Shown one piece after another: positions 1 through 6,512 of a DNA stretch of 6,979 nt. Each line of letters starts with the position of its first letter. Positions within the stretch are counted from its first letter, which is position 1. Position numbers and translations under genes: made by a program. A model generated the notes under the pieces. It searched no databases. It was not told the origin of the DNA and saw nothing but the letters and a program-made list of their open reading frames with translations. The DNA is taken from assembly GCA_934418055.1 (NCBI GenBank), contig CAKRWX010000127.1, positions 1 to 6,979 on the forward strand, in the 5' to 3' direction. The stretch is from an uncultured Lachnospiraceae bacterium (lineage in GTDB: Bacteria > Bacillota > Clostridia > Lachnospirales > Lachnospiraceae).

Positions 1-228
1 GCCCAGCTGCGCGCCTGGATGTATCTCAATCAATGTGAAAAATCTGGCCACCTGGGAAATCCATCTGGCGATGAAAAACATGTGATGCTTATAAAACCAA
101 TGGGCAAACCGGTGCCAGATCAGTGCATGAACCCCCTGATACAAAAGTAATACCTCCAATGCACTTCTCGCCGCCGGATCCCGTTCCTGCACCGCTTTCA
201 CGTCCAGCCAAATATCTTTTAAAATCAT
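1..228 (-). CDS. cysE: Serine O-acetyltransferase, N-terminal part (runs off left edge)
   Basis: CysE transfers acetyl from acetyl-CoA to serine, giving O-acetylserine, the first step of cysteine synthesis in the cytosol. Only 76 codons are visible. They show the all-alpha N-terminal region with the family's RDPAARS-LEVLLLYQG pattern (about residues 16-32), then HALIWHRFAHW and FIARWISQVARF, ending in IEIHPGAQLG, the entry to the left-handed beta-helix built of hexapeptide repeats. The catalytic and CoA-binding parts lie beyond the left edge. I chose ATG 228 because it puts 16 residues before DPAA, as I recall for the Bacillus protein, and has a GGGGA 5 nt upstream. An in-frame ATG at 240 would add MGKV but sits directly against its GAGGGG. 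An in-frame stop at 258-256 bounds the start. The gene follows the lipoprotein gene and has its own likely promoter. No frameshift is seen. Confidence 0.93.
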   Translation of the reverse strand, partial: MILKDIWLDVKAVQERDPAARSALEVLLLYQGVHALIWHRFAHWFYKHHMFFIARWISQVARFFTLIEIHPGAQLG

Positions 229-311
229 AACCTTCCCCATCCCCTCTTGTGTCTGTCAGATCGTAACGTTTCAGCCGCCTGATCATCCGCCAAATGTTAC
301 CGTTGTCCTTT

Positions 312-340
312 AGTATAGCATATGCAGATTTCACCGTCCA
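312..340 (-). promoter_or_regulatory. Likely sigma-A promoter of cysE
   Basis: On the minus strand, TGGACG (340-335; 4 of 6 matches to TTGACA) is separated by exactly 17 nt from TATACT (317-312; 5 of 6 matches to TATAAT). Transcription would start near 305, giving a leader of roughly 75 nt before cysE. The -35 element begins only a few bases after the lipoprotein stop codon, so this small gap seems to be mostly promoter. This is a pattern match only. Confidence 0.55.
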
Positions 341-343
341 CGT

Positions 344-760
344 TTATTGAAAAATTACGGGATTTTCCAGCAGCTCTGTCTGGATCACAATTACAGGATA
401 AGAAGTCTCCTTTGCCGCATTTTCTCCCTTTTCCGGACCTAATAGTTCCGTGTCAAATACAATGGAATTATCTGTCAGATACAGTTCCTTTACCTGTATA
501 CTGTATCCGCCGGTTTCCTGAGGGCCGTAGCCCACCACAATGTAAAGGTTCTCGTCATCACTATAGGTTAATTTGAATGGCTGGATCTTTTTTTCTTCGA
601 TGATTGCCTTCAGTTCTTCCGGAATCCGCTCCTGATCCATAACTGTAAATTCCAGATCACGGACTTTTGCAGAATCACCGCTTTTCCCACAGCCCGCAAG
701 GACACCGAATACCATCGCCAAAATCCCCAGCACCAACCATTTTCTTGCCATTTCCTTCAT
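344..760 (-). CDS. Small lipoprotein with PrcB C-terminal-like domain
   Basis: This 138-residue protein is predicted to be secreted and lipid-anchored. Residues 1-23 form a lipoprotein signal peptide: basic MKEMARK, a hydrophobic core, and lipobox LAGC with Cys24 as the lipidated residue. The mature part contains LYIVVGYGPQETGGYSIQV (about 72-90) followed by a proline and glycine-rich turn and SYPVIVIQT (120-128). This TGGYS plus later YPV pattern resembles the PrcB C-terminal domain, named after a Treponema protease-complex subunit. The molecular role of stand-alone clostridial versions is not established. Start ATG 760 is set by the lipobox and by GGAG at 771-768, 7 nt upstream; the frame stays open further upstream, but such starts would bury the signal peptide. 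It lies downstream of the phoR terminator and 104 nt before the preferred cysE start, with no terminator seen between, so read-through into cysE is possible. The domain call is from memory of the motif. Confidence 0.85.
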   Translation of the reverse strand: MKEMARKWLVLGILAMVFGVLAGCGKSGDSAKVRDLEFTVMDQERIPEELKAIIEEKKIQPFKLTYSDDENLYIVVGYGPQETGGYSIQVKELYLTDNSIVFDTELLGPEKGENAAKETSYPVIVIQTELLENPVIFQ

Positions 761-767
761 AAATCTT

Positions 768-771
768 CTCC
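768..771 (-). promoter_or_regulatory. Ribosome binding site fixing the lipoprotein start
   Basis: GGAG lies 7 nt before ATG 760 on the minus strand. This supports the start at 760 over the longer open frame reaching 937, and over the internal ATG at 751. Confidence 0.7.
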
Positions 772-794
772 GCACAGTCTCTGAATTTACTAAA

Positions 795-800
795 ACTATA
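795..800 (-). promoter_or_regulatory. Possible -10 element of the lipoprotein gene
   Basis: TATAGT (800-795 on the minus strand) matches TATAAT at 5 of 6 positions. It lies 34 nt before the lipoprotein start and downstream of the phoR terminator, where a new promoter would be expected. No good -35 is found at 16-18 nt; the best placed hexamer is a poor TTATTT. The call is therefore weak. Confidence 0.35.
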
Positions 801-825
801 TGAGGCGAGTACTGGGAAAATAACG

Positions 826-854
826 AAAAAAGGAGCAGCTTATTTCGCTGCTCC
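826..854 (-). terminator. Intrinsic terminator of the pst-pho operon
   Basis: On the minus strand, GGAGCAGC (854-847) and GCTGCTCC (839-832) form a perfect 8-bp GC-rich stem with a 7-nt loop (846-840). It is followed at once by six T residues (831-826). The phoR stop codon TAA (842-840) lies inside the loop, and the upstream arm encodes the last residues of PhoR. There is no matching T-run on the other side, so it acts only in the minus direction. Confidence 0.93.
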
Positions 855-2540
855 CTCCGCAAATACAATGGTAATTCTAGTGCCTTCTCCCGGCGTGCTC
901 TCCATCTCCACTTTCGCGTTGTGGTAAATTGCTCCATGTTTCACGATGGAAAGTCCCAGTCCGGTACCACCGATCTGTCTGGAATGGCTCTTATCTACCC
1001 GGTAGAACCGCTCGAATACCCGCTTCTGGTCCTCTTCCGGGATTCCGATTCCGTTATCCTCGACGGAAACAAATGGCTGTCCCTGTCTGGAACCGACTGT
1101 CACGTTCACATGACCTCCGGCCTTGTTGTACTTGATTCCATTGTCACACAGGTTATAGATCATCTCATCCAGGATCTGGGCTGTACCCTCGATGATCTGG
1201 CGTTCACCCTGGATCTCCAGAGTCACACCAGCCTTGGAGGCCCGGTCTGCCAGACGGCCTACCACCGACTGGGCGATTGGATAAATGTCCACCGGCTGTT
1301 TCTCCAATTCTACCTTGTTCTCATCCAGCTGGGACAGCTTGATGATGTCCCCGATGAGCGTGATCATCCGCTGGGCCTCCTGGTAAATATTTTCAGAGAA
1401 ACGCTTCATATCTTCCGGTCTTACCAGACCATCCTTCATGATCTCCGCATATCCGGAAATGGAGGTCAGAGGTGTCTTCAACTCATGAGAAACATTGGCT
1501 GAGAACTCTCTCCGTAAGTCCTCCCGCTCTTCTCGCTCCGTAATGTCTAAAATCACAATTACCGCTCCTGTCACATTCTGCTTTTCTGTCACCGGATTGG
1601 CAATGATCTGATACATCCGGGTTCCAATTCTCAAGTTCTCTTCATGATGATGTCCGGCCAGAGCCTCATCCACTGCGGTCCGGAACTCATGGCTGCGGTT
1701 AAAGTTCAAGATGTTTAAACCGCCTGGCGTCCGCTCTTCCGGCACCGAAATCTCCACATCCAGGATTTTTAAAGCACTTGTGTTATACGAAGCCACTTCA
1801 CCCTGTTTTCCAACCACCAGAAAGCCTTCGCTCATATTTTCTGTGATCGCGGTAAATTCCCTCTGTTTGGTTCTTAAGGTGTCCATCTGCTGACGGATAG
1901 TCCTCTGCTGACGCTCCACCTTTCCGACTAACGGTGCCAGCTCATCATAGAGTTTACCGCTGTCCGGATGATCCAGATCCATCTCATTGATCGGTTTTAC
2001 GATTTCTCTGGTCTGACGTTCTGCCAGAAGCATACTCAGGATCATGATTACCACAGCTGCTCCGCACAGGGCTGGAAGCATGGCCAGGCTGCCTGCCAGA
2101 GCGCTCCTGGTGGTATTGGCCACACGGATCACAGAACCGTCGTCCAGCCGCAGGGCATAATAGAATGTCTGCTCCGATAAGGTACTGGACATCCGGCTTT
2201 CCCGTCCAGAGCCGCTGGCAAGGGCCATCTGAACCTCAGGACGATTCTTATGATTCTCCATAGTAGGAGCATCCGCCATATTATCAAATAATACCGTTCC
2301 ATCTGCACCGATCCAGGTGATCCGGTTCCGACTTGAGTTGTTTACCAATTTCGTTATATTGGTCAGATAATTCTCCCCTGAAAGGTCCATTCCAGCTTCC
2401 AGGTACTTTGCCTCTGTTACCAGTTCCTGGCGCATCTGCTTTTCCAGGTTCTGATAATATAAGAAGGAAGTCAGAATCGCAGAAAACAGAATCGCCACCA
2501 GCGTTACCAGGCACATATTTCTGTAAATTCTCTTTTTCAT
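840..2540 (-). CDS. phoR: Phosphate-sensing-type sensor histidine kinase PhoR
   Basis: This 566-residue membrane kinase is predicted to phosphorylate the regulator encoded just upstream under phosphate limitation. In order: TM1 (about 9-29); an external sensor region (30-150) with a Cache/PAS-like stretch around RITWIGADGTVLFDN (72-87); TM2 (153-173); a short degenerate HAMP (177-225); and a cytoplasmic PAS domain (about 227-335, NMSEGFLVVGKQGEV onwards). The kinase core follows: H-box SHELKTP with phospho-acceptor His352, N-box NLCDNGIKYN (463-472), G1 DNGIGI (495-500), F-box FERFYR, and G2 GGTGLGL (524-530). All catalytic motifs are intact. ATG 2540 was chosen because it lies 1 nt after the regulator's stop and directly precedes the basic MKKR and TM1, with a purine-rich GAGAGAG upstream. 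The frame stays open to 2756, but that part overlaps the regulator and encodes no domain. Operon position makes PhoR the best call; a related WalK-type kinase is the alternative. Confidence 0.92.
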   Translation of the reverse strand: MKKRIYRNMCLVTLVAILFSAILTSFLYYQNLEKQMRQELVTEAKYLEAGMDLSGENYLTNITKLVNNSSRNRITWIGADGTVLFDNMADAPTMENHKNRPEVQMALASGSGRESRMSSTLSEQTFYYALRLDDGSVIRVANTTRSALAGSLAMLPALCGAAVVIMILSMLLAERQTREIVKPINEMDLDHPDSGKLYDELAPLVGKVERQQRTIRQQMDTLRTKQREFTAITENMSEGFLVVGKQGEVASYNTSALKILDVEISVPEERTPGGLNILNFNRSHEFRTAVDEALAGHHHEENLRIGTRMYQIIANPVTEKQNVTGAVIVILDITEREEREDLRREFSANVSHELKTPLTSISGYAEIMKDGLVRPEDMKRFSENIYQEAQRMITLIGDIIKLSQLDENKVELEKQPVDIYPIAQSVVGRLADRASKAGVTLEIQGERQIIEGTAQILDEMIYNLCDNGIKYNKAGGHVNVTVGSRQGQPFVSVEDNGIGIPEEDQKRVFERFYRVDKSHSRQIGGTGLGLSIVKHGAIYHNAKVEMESTPGEGTRITIVFAEGAAK

Positions 2541-2541
2541 G

Positions 2542-3234
2542 TTACTCTCTCTTTCCACAGGAATCCGCTTTATATCCCACGCCGCGGATGGTTTCAATGA
2601 TGCTGCCACCGATTCCCAGTTTCTGACGTAATGTCCGGATGTGGACATCCACAGTTCTGGTCTCGCCATCAAAATCATAGCCCCAGATCTTGGACAGCAG
2701 ACGGTCTCTGGATAACACAATTCCTTCATTTTCCATGAGATAACAAAGCAGCTCAAACTCTTTGTATGTCAGTGTCACCGGCTTTCCATCCACCAAAACC
2801 TCATGTTTTTCCACATCCACAGAAACCGGCCCCATCTGATAGAATTTCCGCACTTTTTCCGGAACAGACATAGTCCGGCGAAGCAGCGCCCGCACACGGG
2901 ACACCAGTTCCATCATGCCAAATGGCTTCGGCAGATAATCGTCAGCTCCGCTGTCCAGCCCGATCACCTTATCATATTCTGTTCCCTTGGCAGTCAGCAT
3001 CATCACTGGAAGCTTCTGGGTTGCCGCCGCTCCCCGCAATTTCCGCAAAATGGAAAGTCCGTCCTCGTCTGGAAGCATGATGTCCAGAAGCACCAGATCT
3101 GGTTGTTCTTCCTTCATGCCTTCCCAAAAATCTGCTCCGCAGGCAAATCCCTTAGCCTCAAAGCCGGTACTCTGTAACGTATAAATTACCAGTTCCCGAA
3201 TGCTGTTGTCATCCTCTACCAGATAGATCATCAT
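2542..3234 (-). CDS. phoB: OmpR-family response regulator PhoB/PhoP
   Basis: This 230-residue DNA-binding regulator is predicted to be phosphorylated by PhoR and to activate phosphate-starvation genes, probably including this operon. The N-terminal receiver domain (2-120) has the acidic pocket EDD (7-9), phospho-acceptor Asp51 in VLLDIMLP, switch Thr81 and the conserved Lys103 in PKPFG. The C-terminal winged helix (about 132-225) has the signature LTYKEFELLCYLMEN, the recognition-helix region RTVDVHIRTLRQKLG and the wing end RGVGYKA. Two adjacent ATGs (3234 and 3231) are possible; AGGAG at 3243-3239 is 4 nt from the first and 7 nt from the second, so the second may be the true start. The gene follows phoU after 51 nt containing a hairpin, and phoR starts 1 nt after its stop. 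No clear promoter is seen in the gap, so it is probably read with the pst genes. Firmicutes usage might name it phoP. Confidence 0.93.
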   Translation of the reverse strand: MMIYLVEDDNSIRELVIYTLQSTGFEAKGFACGADFWEGMKEEQPDLVLLDIMLPDEDGLSILRKLRGAAATQKLPVMMLTAKGTEYDKVIGLDSGADDYLPKPFGMMELVSRVRALLRRTMSVPEKVRKFYQMGPVSVDVEKHEVLVDGKPVTLTYKEFELLCYLMENEGIVLSRDRLLSKIWGYDFDGETRTVDVHIRTLRQKLGIGGSIIETIRGVGYKADSCGKRE

Positions 3235-3238
3235 TTTT

Positions 3239-3243
3239 CTCCT
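3239..3243 (-). promoter_or_regulatory. Ribosome binding site of the response regulator
   Basis: AGGAG on the minus strand lies 4 nt from ATG 3234 and 7 nt from ATG 3231. The spacing slightly favours the second ATG, giving a protein of 229 rather than 230 residues. Confidence 0.65.
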
Positions 3244-3253
3244 ATTAATCTCT

Positions 3254-3284
3254 GCTACCGTTCCTGTATTGCGCGAACCGTAAC
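3254..3284 (-). other. Hairpin in the phoU-phoB gap
   Basis: On the minus strand, GTTACGGTTC (3284-3275) can pair with GAACGGTAGC (3263-3254). This gives a 10-position stem with one G-G mismatch and one wobble, and an 11-nt loop. It fills most of the 51-nt gap. No T-run follows, so it is not a standard intrinsic terminator. It could be an RNA-stability or processing element separating phoU from phoB-phoR, or chance pairing. Confidence 0.45.
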
Positions 3285-3285
3285 G

Positions 3286-3927
3286 TTAATCTCCAATATG
3301 CACTCCTGTGATCGAATATTCCACCCACTCCGCAATGTTAGTAGCGTGGTCTCCAATCCGTTCAAAATACTTGGCGATCATCAGAAGATCCAGACACACT
3401 TCTCCTTTGGTGCTGTCCTCCGCGATCAGACCGATCAGTTCTTTCTTTACCTTATTAAATAACTCATCCACCACATCATCTTCCTTCATGGTCTTTCTGG
3501 CCAGTTCCAGATCCCGTTTCACAAAGGAATCAATGCTGTCTGTCACCATCTTCATGGTTGCATCCGCCATATCCCGGATATGAATGTTGCTCTCATAGGA
3601 AGTTCCCTGCAGAAAACGGGCATTTTCCACAATATCCGATGCCTGGTCGCCGATCCGCTCCATATCAGAGATCATCCGAAGGGCTGCAGACACCTGACGT
3701 AAGTCTCTTGCCACCGGCTGTTGTTTTAACAACAATTTAAAGCACAGATTCTCGATATCCCGCTCTTTCTGGTCGATCTCATGCTCTGCCTCATTGACCT
3801 GTTTTGCAAAGCCCTCTTCTCCCATCAAGGTCCTGGACGCGCCCATGATGGCGTCCTCGCACAGAGATCCCATGCGGATCAGTTCCACATTTAACAGCTC
3901 TAACTGCTCATCAAAATAATTTCTCAT
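3286..3927 (-). CDS. phoU: Phosphate signalling protein PhoU
   Basis: PhoU is a cytoplasmic, metal-binding helical-bundle protein that connects the Pst transporter to the PhoR kinase and restrains signalling when phosphate is ample. The 213 residues hold the two PhoU repeats, each with its acidic metal-site motif: DMERIGDQASDI (88-99) and YFERIGDHATNIAEW (187-201). Length is normal for the family, which is usually a little over 210 residues. ATG 3927 is preferred because it lies 1 nt after the pstB stop (3931-3929), with AGGAAGG 10 nt upstream, and gives the usual MRNYFDEQL start. An in-frame TTG at 3936 would add three residues but is almost on top of the Shine-Dalgarno. The tight coupling to pstB suggests matched amounts of the two. 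No broken or missing motif is seen. Confidence 0.96.
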   Translation of the reverse strand: MRNYFDEQLELLNVELIRMGSLCEDAIMGASRTLMGEEGFAKQVNEAEHEIDQKERDIENLCFKLLLKQQPVARDLRQVSAALRMISDMERIGDQASDIVENARFLQGTSYESNIHIRDMADATMKMVTDSIDSFVKRDLELARKTMKEDDVVDELFNKVKKELIGLIAEDSTKGEVCLDLLMIAKYFERIGDHATNIAEWVEYSITGVHIGD

Positions 3928-3928
3928 A

Positions 3929-4678
3929 TCAACCAAACCTTCCTGTAATATAGTCTTCGGTTTTCTTTTCTTTCGGCATGGAGAAGATCTGCTCCGTCTC
4001 GCCGTATTCCACCACTTCTCCCAACAGGAAAAATGCAGTCTTATCAGAAATTCTTGCGGCCTGCTGCATGTTATGAGTTACCATAACGATAGTATAATCT
4101 TTTTTCAGTTCCACCGCAAGGTCCTCGATCTTGGACGTGGAAATCGGGTCCAGGGCGGAGGTCGGCTCATCCATCAGAAGCACCTCCGGCTCCACTGCCA
4201 GGGCTCTGGCGATACACAGACGCTGCTGCTGGCCGCCGGACAATCCCAGAGCGCTCTTTTTCAGACGATCCTTCAGCTCATCCCAGATTGCCGCGTTCCG
4301 AAGGGATTTCTCCACGATCTCGTCCAGTTTTACCTTGGAACGGATGCCGTGAGTTCTCGGTCCGTAGGCGATGTTATCATAAATACTCATTGGAAATGGA
4401 TTTGGCTTCTGGAACACCATACCCACCCGTTTCCGCAGCAGGTTAATGTCCATATTTCCATAAATGTCCTGTCCGTCCAACAGTACATTTCCAGTGATCC
4501 GGCATCCTTCCACCAGATCATTCATTCGGTTTAAAGATTTTAATAAAGTAGATTTTCCACATCCGGATGGTCCAATAAATGCGGTGATCTCATTGGAACT
4601 GATGTTTAAGTTGATATCCTTCAGCGCCTTAAAATCTCCATAGTACAGATCCAGATGTTCAATGGTAAATTTATCCAT
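3929..4678 (-). CDS. pstB: Phosphate ABC transporter ATPase PstB
   Basis: PstB is the ATP-hydrolysing subunit of the high-affinity phosphate importer, acting as a dimer on the cytoplasmic face of PstA-PstC. At 249 residues it is standard length. Visible motifs are Walker [10 protein letters not shown] (36-44), Q-loop Gln90 in [16 protein letters not shown], a pattern very characteristic of PstB, signature LSGGQ (146-150), Walker B LLMDE (167-171) followed by the D-loop SALD, and switch His202. The C-terminal EDYITGRFG is also typical of PstB. ATG 4678 starts 2 nt after the pstA stop, with an AGGAAAGGGGA purine stretch upstream overlapping the end of pstA. All catalytic residues are present, so an active ATPase is expected. 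Confidence 0.98.
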   Translation of the reverse strand: MDKFTIEHLDLYYGDFKALKDINLNISSNEITAFIGPSGCGKSTLLKSLNRMNDLVEGCRITGNVLLDGQDIYGNMDINLLRKRVGMVFQKPNPFPMSIYDNIAYGPRTHGIRSKVKLDEIVEKSLRNAAIWDELKDRLKKSALGLSGGQQQRLCIARALAVEPEVLLMDEPTSALDPISTSKIEDLAVELKKDYTIVMVTHNMQQAARISDKTAFFLLGEVVEYGETEQIFSMPKEKKTEDYITGRFG

Positions 4679-4680
4679 GG

Positions 4681-5556
4681 TCAGGCATTCCCCTTTCCTG
4701 TGATTTTCTTTGCAATAAAGCCTGATAAAGCGTTAATTAACACGACAATGATCAGCAGCACAACGGCTGTGGCATAAGACTGGTTGGTGTAAAGTCCCTC
4801 ATTGGTCAGCACGTACATGTGAACAGATAAGGTTCTGGCAGAGCCCATCACGTTGGCCGGAATACCTGCTACGGTACCTGCCGTGTACATCAGGGCCGCA
4901 GTCTCTCCCACGATACGCCCCACTGCCAGGATCACACCTGCCAGAATACCAGGAACCGCAGAGGGAAGCACCACCTGAAATACGGTACGAAGCCGTCCGG
5001 CGCCCAGTCCAAAACTGCCTTCCCGGTAAGAATCCGGTACGGCTTTTAATGCTTCCTCGGTGGTTCTCATAATGGTCGGCAGAATCATAATTGCCAGAGT
5101 CAGCGCGCCGCCTAACATGGAATAGCCCCATTTTAAAGCCACGCCGAATAACAGAAATCCGAACAGACCATATACAATAGAAGGAATACCGGTCAGAGTC
5201 TCCGCTGTGATCCGCACCAGTTCCACGATCTTATTGCCTCTCTTGGCATATTCCACCAGATAGATGGCTGCGAAAATACCCAGAGGAACTGCAATCACCA
5301 GGGATAACGCCGTCATAAAAATCGTATTGATCAAAGCTGGCATCAGGGATACGTTCTCACTGTTATACTCCCATGCAAACAAACTTGGAGTCAGATACGG
5401 AACACCTTTTACCAGAATGTAGATCAGAAGAAACGCCAGCGTACACACGGTGATCAGCGCGGACACCGTCACCAGCAGGCGCAGAACCAGGGATAATGGA
5501 GTTCTTTTATAGGAAGCCATCCGCTGCTTCCAATTCTGTTTATTGATTGCTTCCAT
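4681..5556 (-). CDS. pstA: Phosphate ABC transporter permease PstA
   Basis: PstA is one of the two integral membrane subunits forming the phosphate path. It has 291 residues with about six hydrophobic spans (near 24-50, 74-100, 124-142, 148-166, 202-226 and 262-284). The cytoplasmic coupling helix that docks onto PstB is visible as [22 protein letters not shown] (177-198), containing the EG...G...LP pattern of importer permeases. [15 protein letters not shown] and [12 protein letters not shown] are characteristic of PstA. ATG 5556 shares one base with the pstC stop codon (TAATG), and GGAGGA lies about 8 nt upstream, so translation is likely coupled. The hydrophilic N-terminal 20 residues are cytoplasmic. 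No truncation is seen. Confidence 0.97.
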   Translation of the reverse strand: MEAINKQNWKQRMASYKRTPLSLVLRLLVTVSALITVCTLAFLLIYILVKGVPYLTPSLFAWEYNSENVSLMPALINTIFMTALSLVIAVPLGIFAAIYLVEYAKRGNKIVELVRITAETLTGIPSIVYGLFGFLLFGVALKWGYSMLGGALTLAIMILPTIMRTTEEALKAVPDSYREGSFGLGAGRLRTVFQVVLPSAVPGILAGVILAVGRIVGETAALMYTAGTVAGIPANVMGSARTLSVHMYVLTNEGLYTNQSYATAVVLLIIVVLINALSGFIAKKITGKGNA

Positions 5557-6437
5557 TACTCGGTCCTCCTCTTCAAAATAGAAAATGAAAGGTTAATAAT
5601 CAGAATAAACACGAACAGAACCACCGCAGTAGCGATCAAAGCCTCTCTATGCAGGTCCGTTGCGTAGCCCATCTCCAGAACGATATTGGCCGTCATGGTA
5701 CGGATACCCTGGAAAATGCCCTTTGGCATACGTGGCTGGTTTCCCGCTACCATGATCACCGCCATGGTCTCACCGATGGCACGGCCCACACCCAGGATCA
5801 CACCGGCGAAAATACCGGATTTCGCCGCCGGAAGTGTGGCGAAAAACACGCTTCTCTCATGGCTGGCCCCCAATGCCAGGGAACCTTCATAGTAACTGTC
5901 CGGCACTGCATTGATAGCGGATTCCGCCACGCCGATGATGGTCGGCAGAATCATGATTCCCAACAGAATGGAGGCTGTCGCGATGCTCTTACCGCTGCAT
6001 TTTCCCTGCAAATGGAAAAATGCCATCACTGCAGGTTCGATCTTATCCATAGCCGGAACGATCACCACCATACCGAAAAATCCATAAACAACCGACGGAA
6101 TACCTGCTAGCAAGTCGATGGCCGGTTTGATCACGTGGTAAAGTTTCCTTGGACAAAACTTGGATAAATAGATTGCTGTCAGAATTCCAATGGGAACACC
6201 GATCAGGATGGCTCCAGCGGTTACATAAATACTTCCAAGGATCATTGGGAAAATGCCGTAAATATCATTTCCCGGTTTCCAGATGGTTCCTGTGAGGAAC
6301 TTTAACGGCCCGATCTTAAAAATCGCCGGAAGTCCGTTGGCAAACAGGAAGATACAGATCATTGCCACTGCAAAGATCGATGCCAGAGCCGATATCAGGA
6401 AAATGATCTCTGCGATGATTTCTTTTACATGTTTCAT
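5556..6437 (-). CDS. pstC: Phosphate ABC transporter permease PstC
   Basis: PstC pairs with PstA to form the membrane channel of the phosphate importer. It has 293 residues and about six hydrophobic spans (near 12-34, 62-90, 108-128, 152-172, 206-230 and 264-288). The PstB-docking motif is seen as YYEGSLALGASHERSVFF...LP (182-203). VGRAIGETMAV (217-227) and LLAGIPSVVYGFFG (109-122) are typical PstC sequences, and the former distinguishes it from many other importer permeases. The periplasm-side residues WKPGNDIYGIFPM match the usual W-P---YG-FP pattern. ATG 6437 is supported by AAGGAGA at 6454-6448, 10 nt upstream and just downstream of a hairpin. The gene follows pstS after 75 nt and ends with a 1-nt overlap with pstA. 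Confidence 0.97.
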   Translation of the reverse strand: MKHVKEIIAEIIFLISALASIFAVAMICIFLFANGLPAIFKIGPLKFLTGTIWKPGNDIYGIFPMILGSIYVTAGAILIGVPIGILTAIYLSKFCPRKLYHVIKPAIDLLAGIPSVVYGFFGMVVIVPAMDKIEPAVMAFFHLQGKCSGKSIATASILLGIMILPTIIGVAESAINAVPDSYYEGSLALGASHERSVFFATLPAAKSGIFAGVILGVGRAIGETMAVIMVAGNQPRMPKGIFQGIRTMTANIVLEMGYATDLHREALIATAVVLFVFILIINLSFSILKRRTE

Positions 6438-6459
6438 ACTGTACTGGTCTCCTTATGAG

Positions 6460-6492
6460 AAAAGCCCTCTCCTATTTTTTTCAGGAGCGGGC
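6460..6492 (-). terminator. Hairpin with short T-run between pstS and pstC
   Basis: On the minus strand, GCCCGCTCCT (6492-6483) pairs with AGGAGAGGGC (6473-6464). This gives a 10-position GC-rich stem with one G-A mismatch, closed by a 9-nt A-rich loop (6482-6474). Four T residues follow (6463-6460), then CTC. It looks like a weak, leaky intrinsic terminator or a 3'-end stabilising hairpin. Either would let pstS mRNA exceed that of the transporter genes. The pstC Shine-Dalgarno lies only a few bases downstream. Confidence 0.72.
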
Positions 6493-6512
6493 CCATCTAG
6501 CATTCCTATAAT

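Noticed and set aside
229..306. T-box or SAM riboswitch before cysE
   Set aside because: The leader is under 80 nt, with no T-box core motif and no terminator hairpin, so it is too short for either class.
89..334. An 81-codon open frame on the minus strand overlapping the cysE start
   Set aside because: It is out of frame with cysE, its first codon lies within the likely promoter spacer, it has no ribosome binding site, and its product resembles nothing. The true frame is the CysE one, open from 255 to the window edge.
921..1502. A 193-codon plus-strand open frame
   Set aside because: It is antisense to the PhoR kinase core, whose motifs are fully conserved on the minus strand, and its product has no family features.
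2541..2756. Upstream extension of the phoR frame as coding sequence
   Set aside because: It lies within the conserved DNA-binding end of phoB and encodes no recognisable domain. ATG 2540 directly precedes the first membrane segment and follows the phoB stop by 1 nt.
262..3287. The 9-mer CGTAACGTT present in both the cysE leader (262-270) and the phoU-phoB gap (3279-3287), as a shared operator
   Set aside because: Two copies of one short, partly palindromic word in 7 kb is easily chance. It does not match the direct-repeat form of known Pho boxes, and one copy overlaps the phoU stop codon.
3235..3300. A separate promoter for phoB
   Set aside because: The best hexamers (TTGGAG with CAATAC at 19 nt) match poorly, so no promoter can be supported from sequence.
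3928..3936. TTG at 3936 as the phoU start
   Set aside because: It is almost on top of the AGGAAGG site, whereas ATG 3927 has proper spacing, follows the pstB stop by 1 nt and gives the typical PhoU N-terminus.
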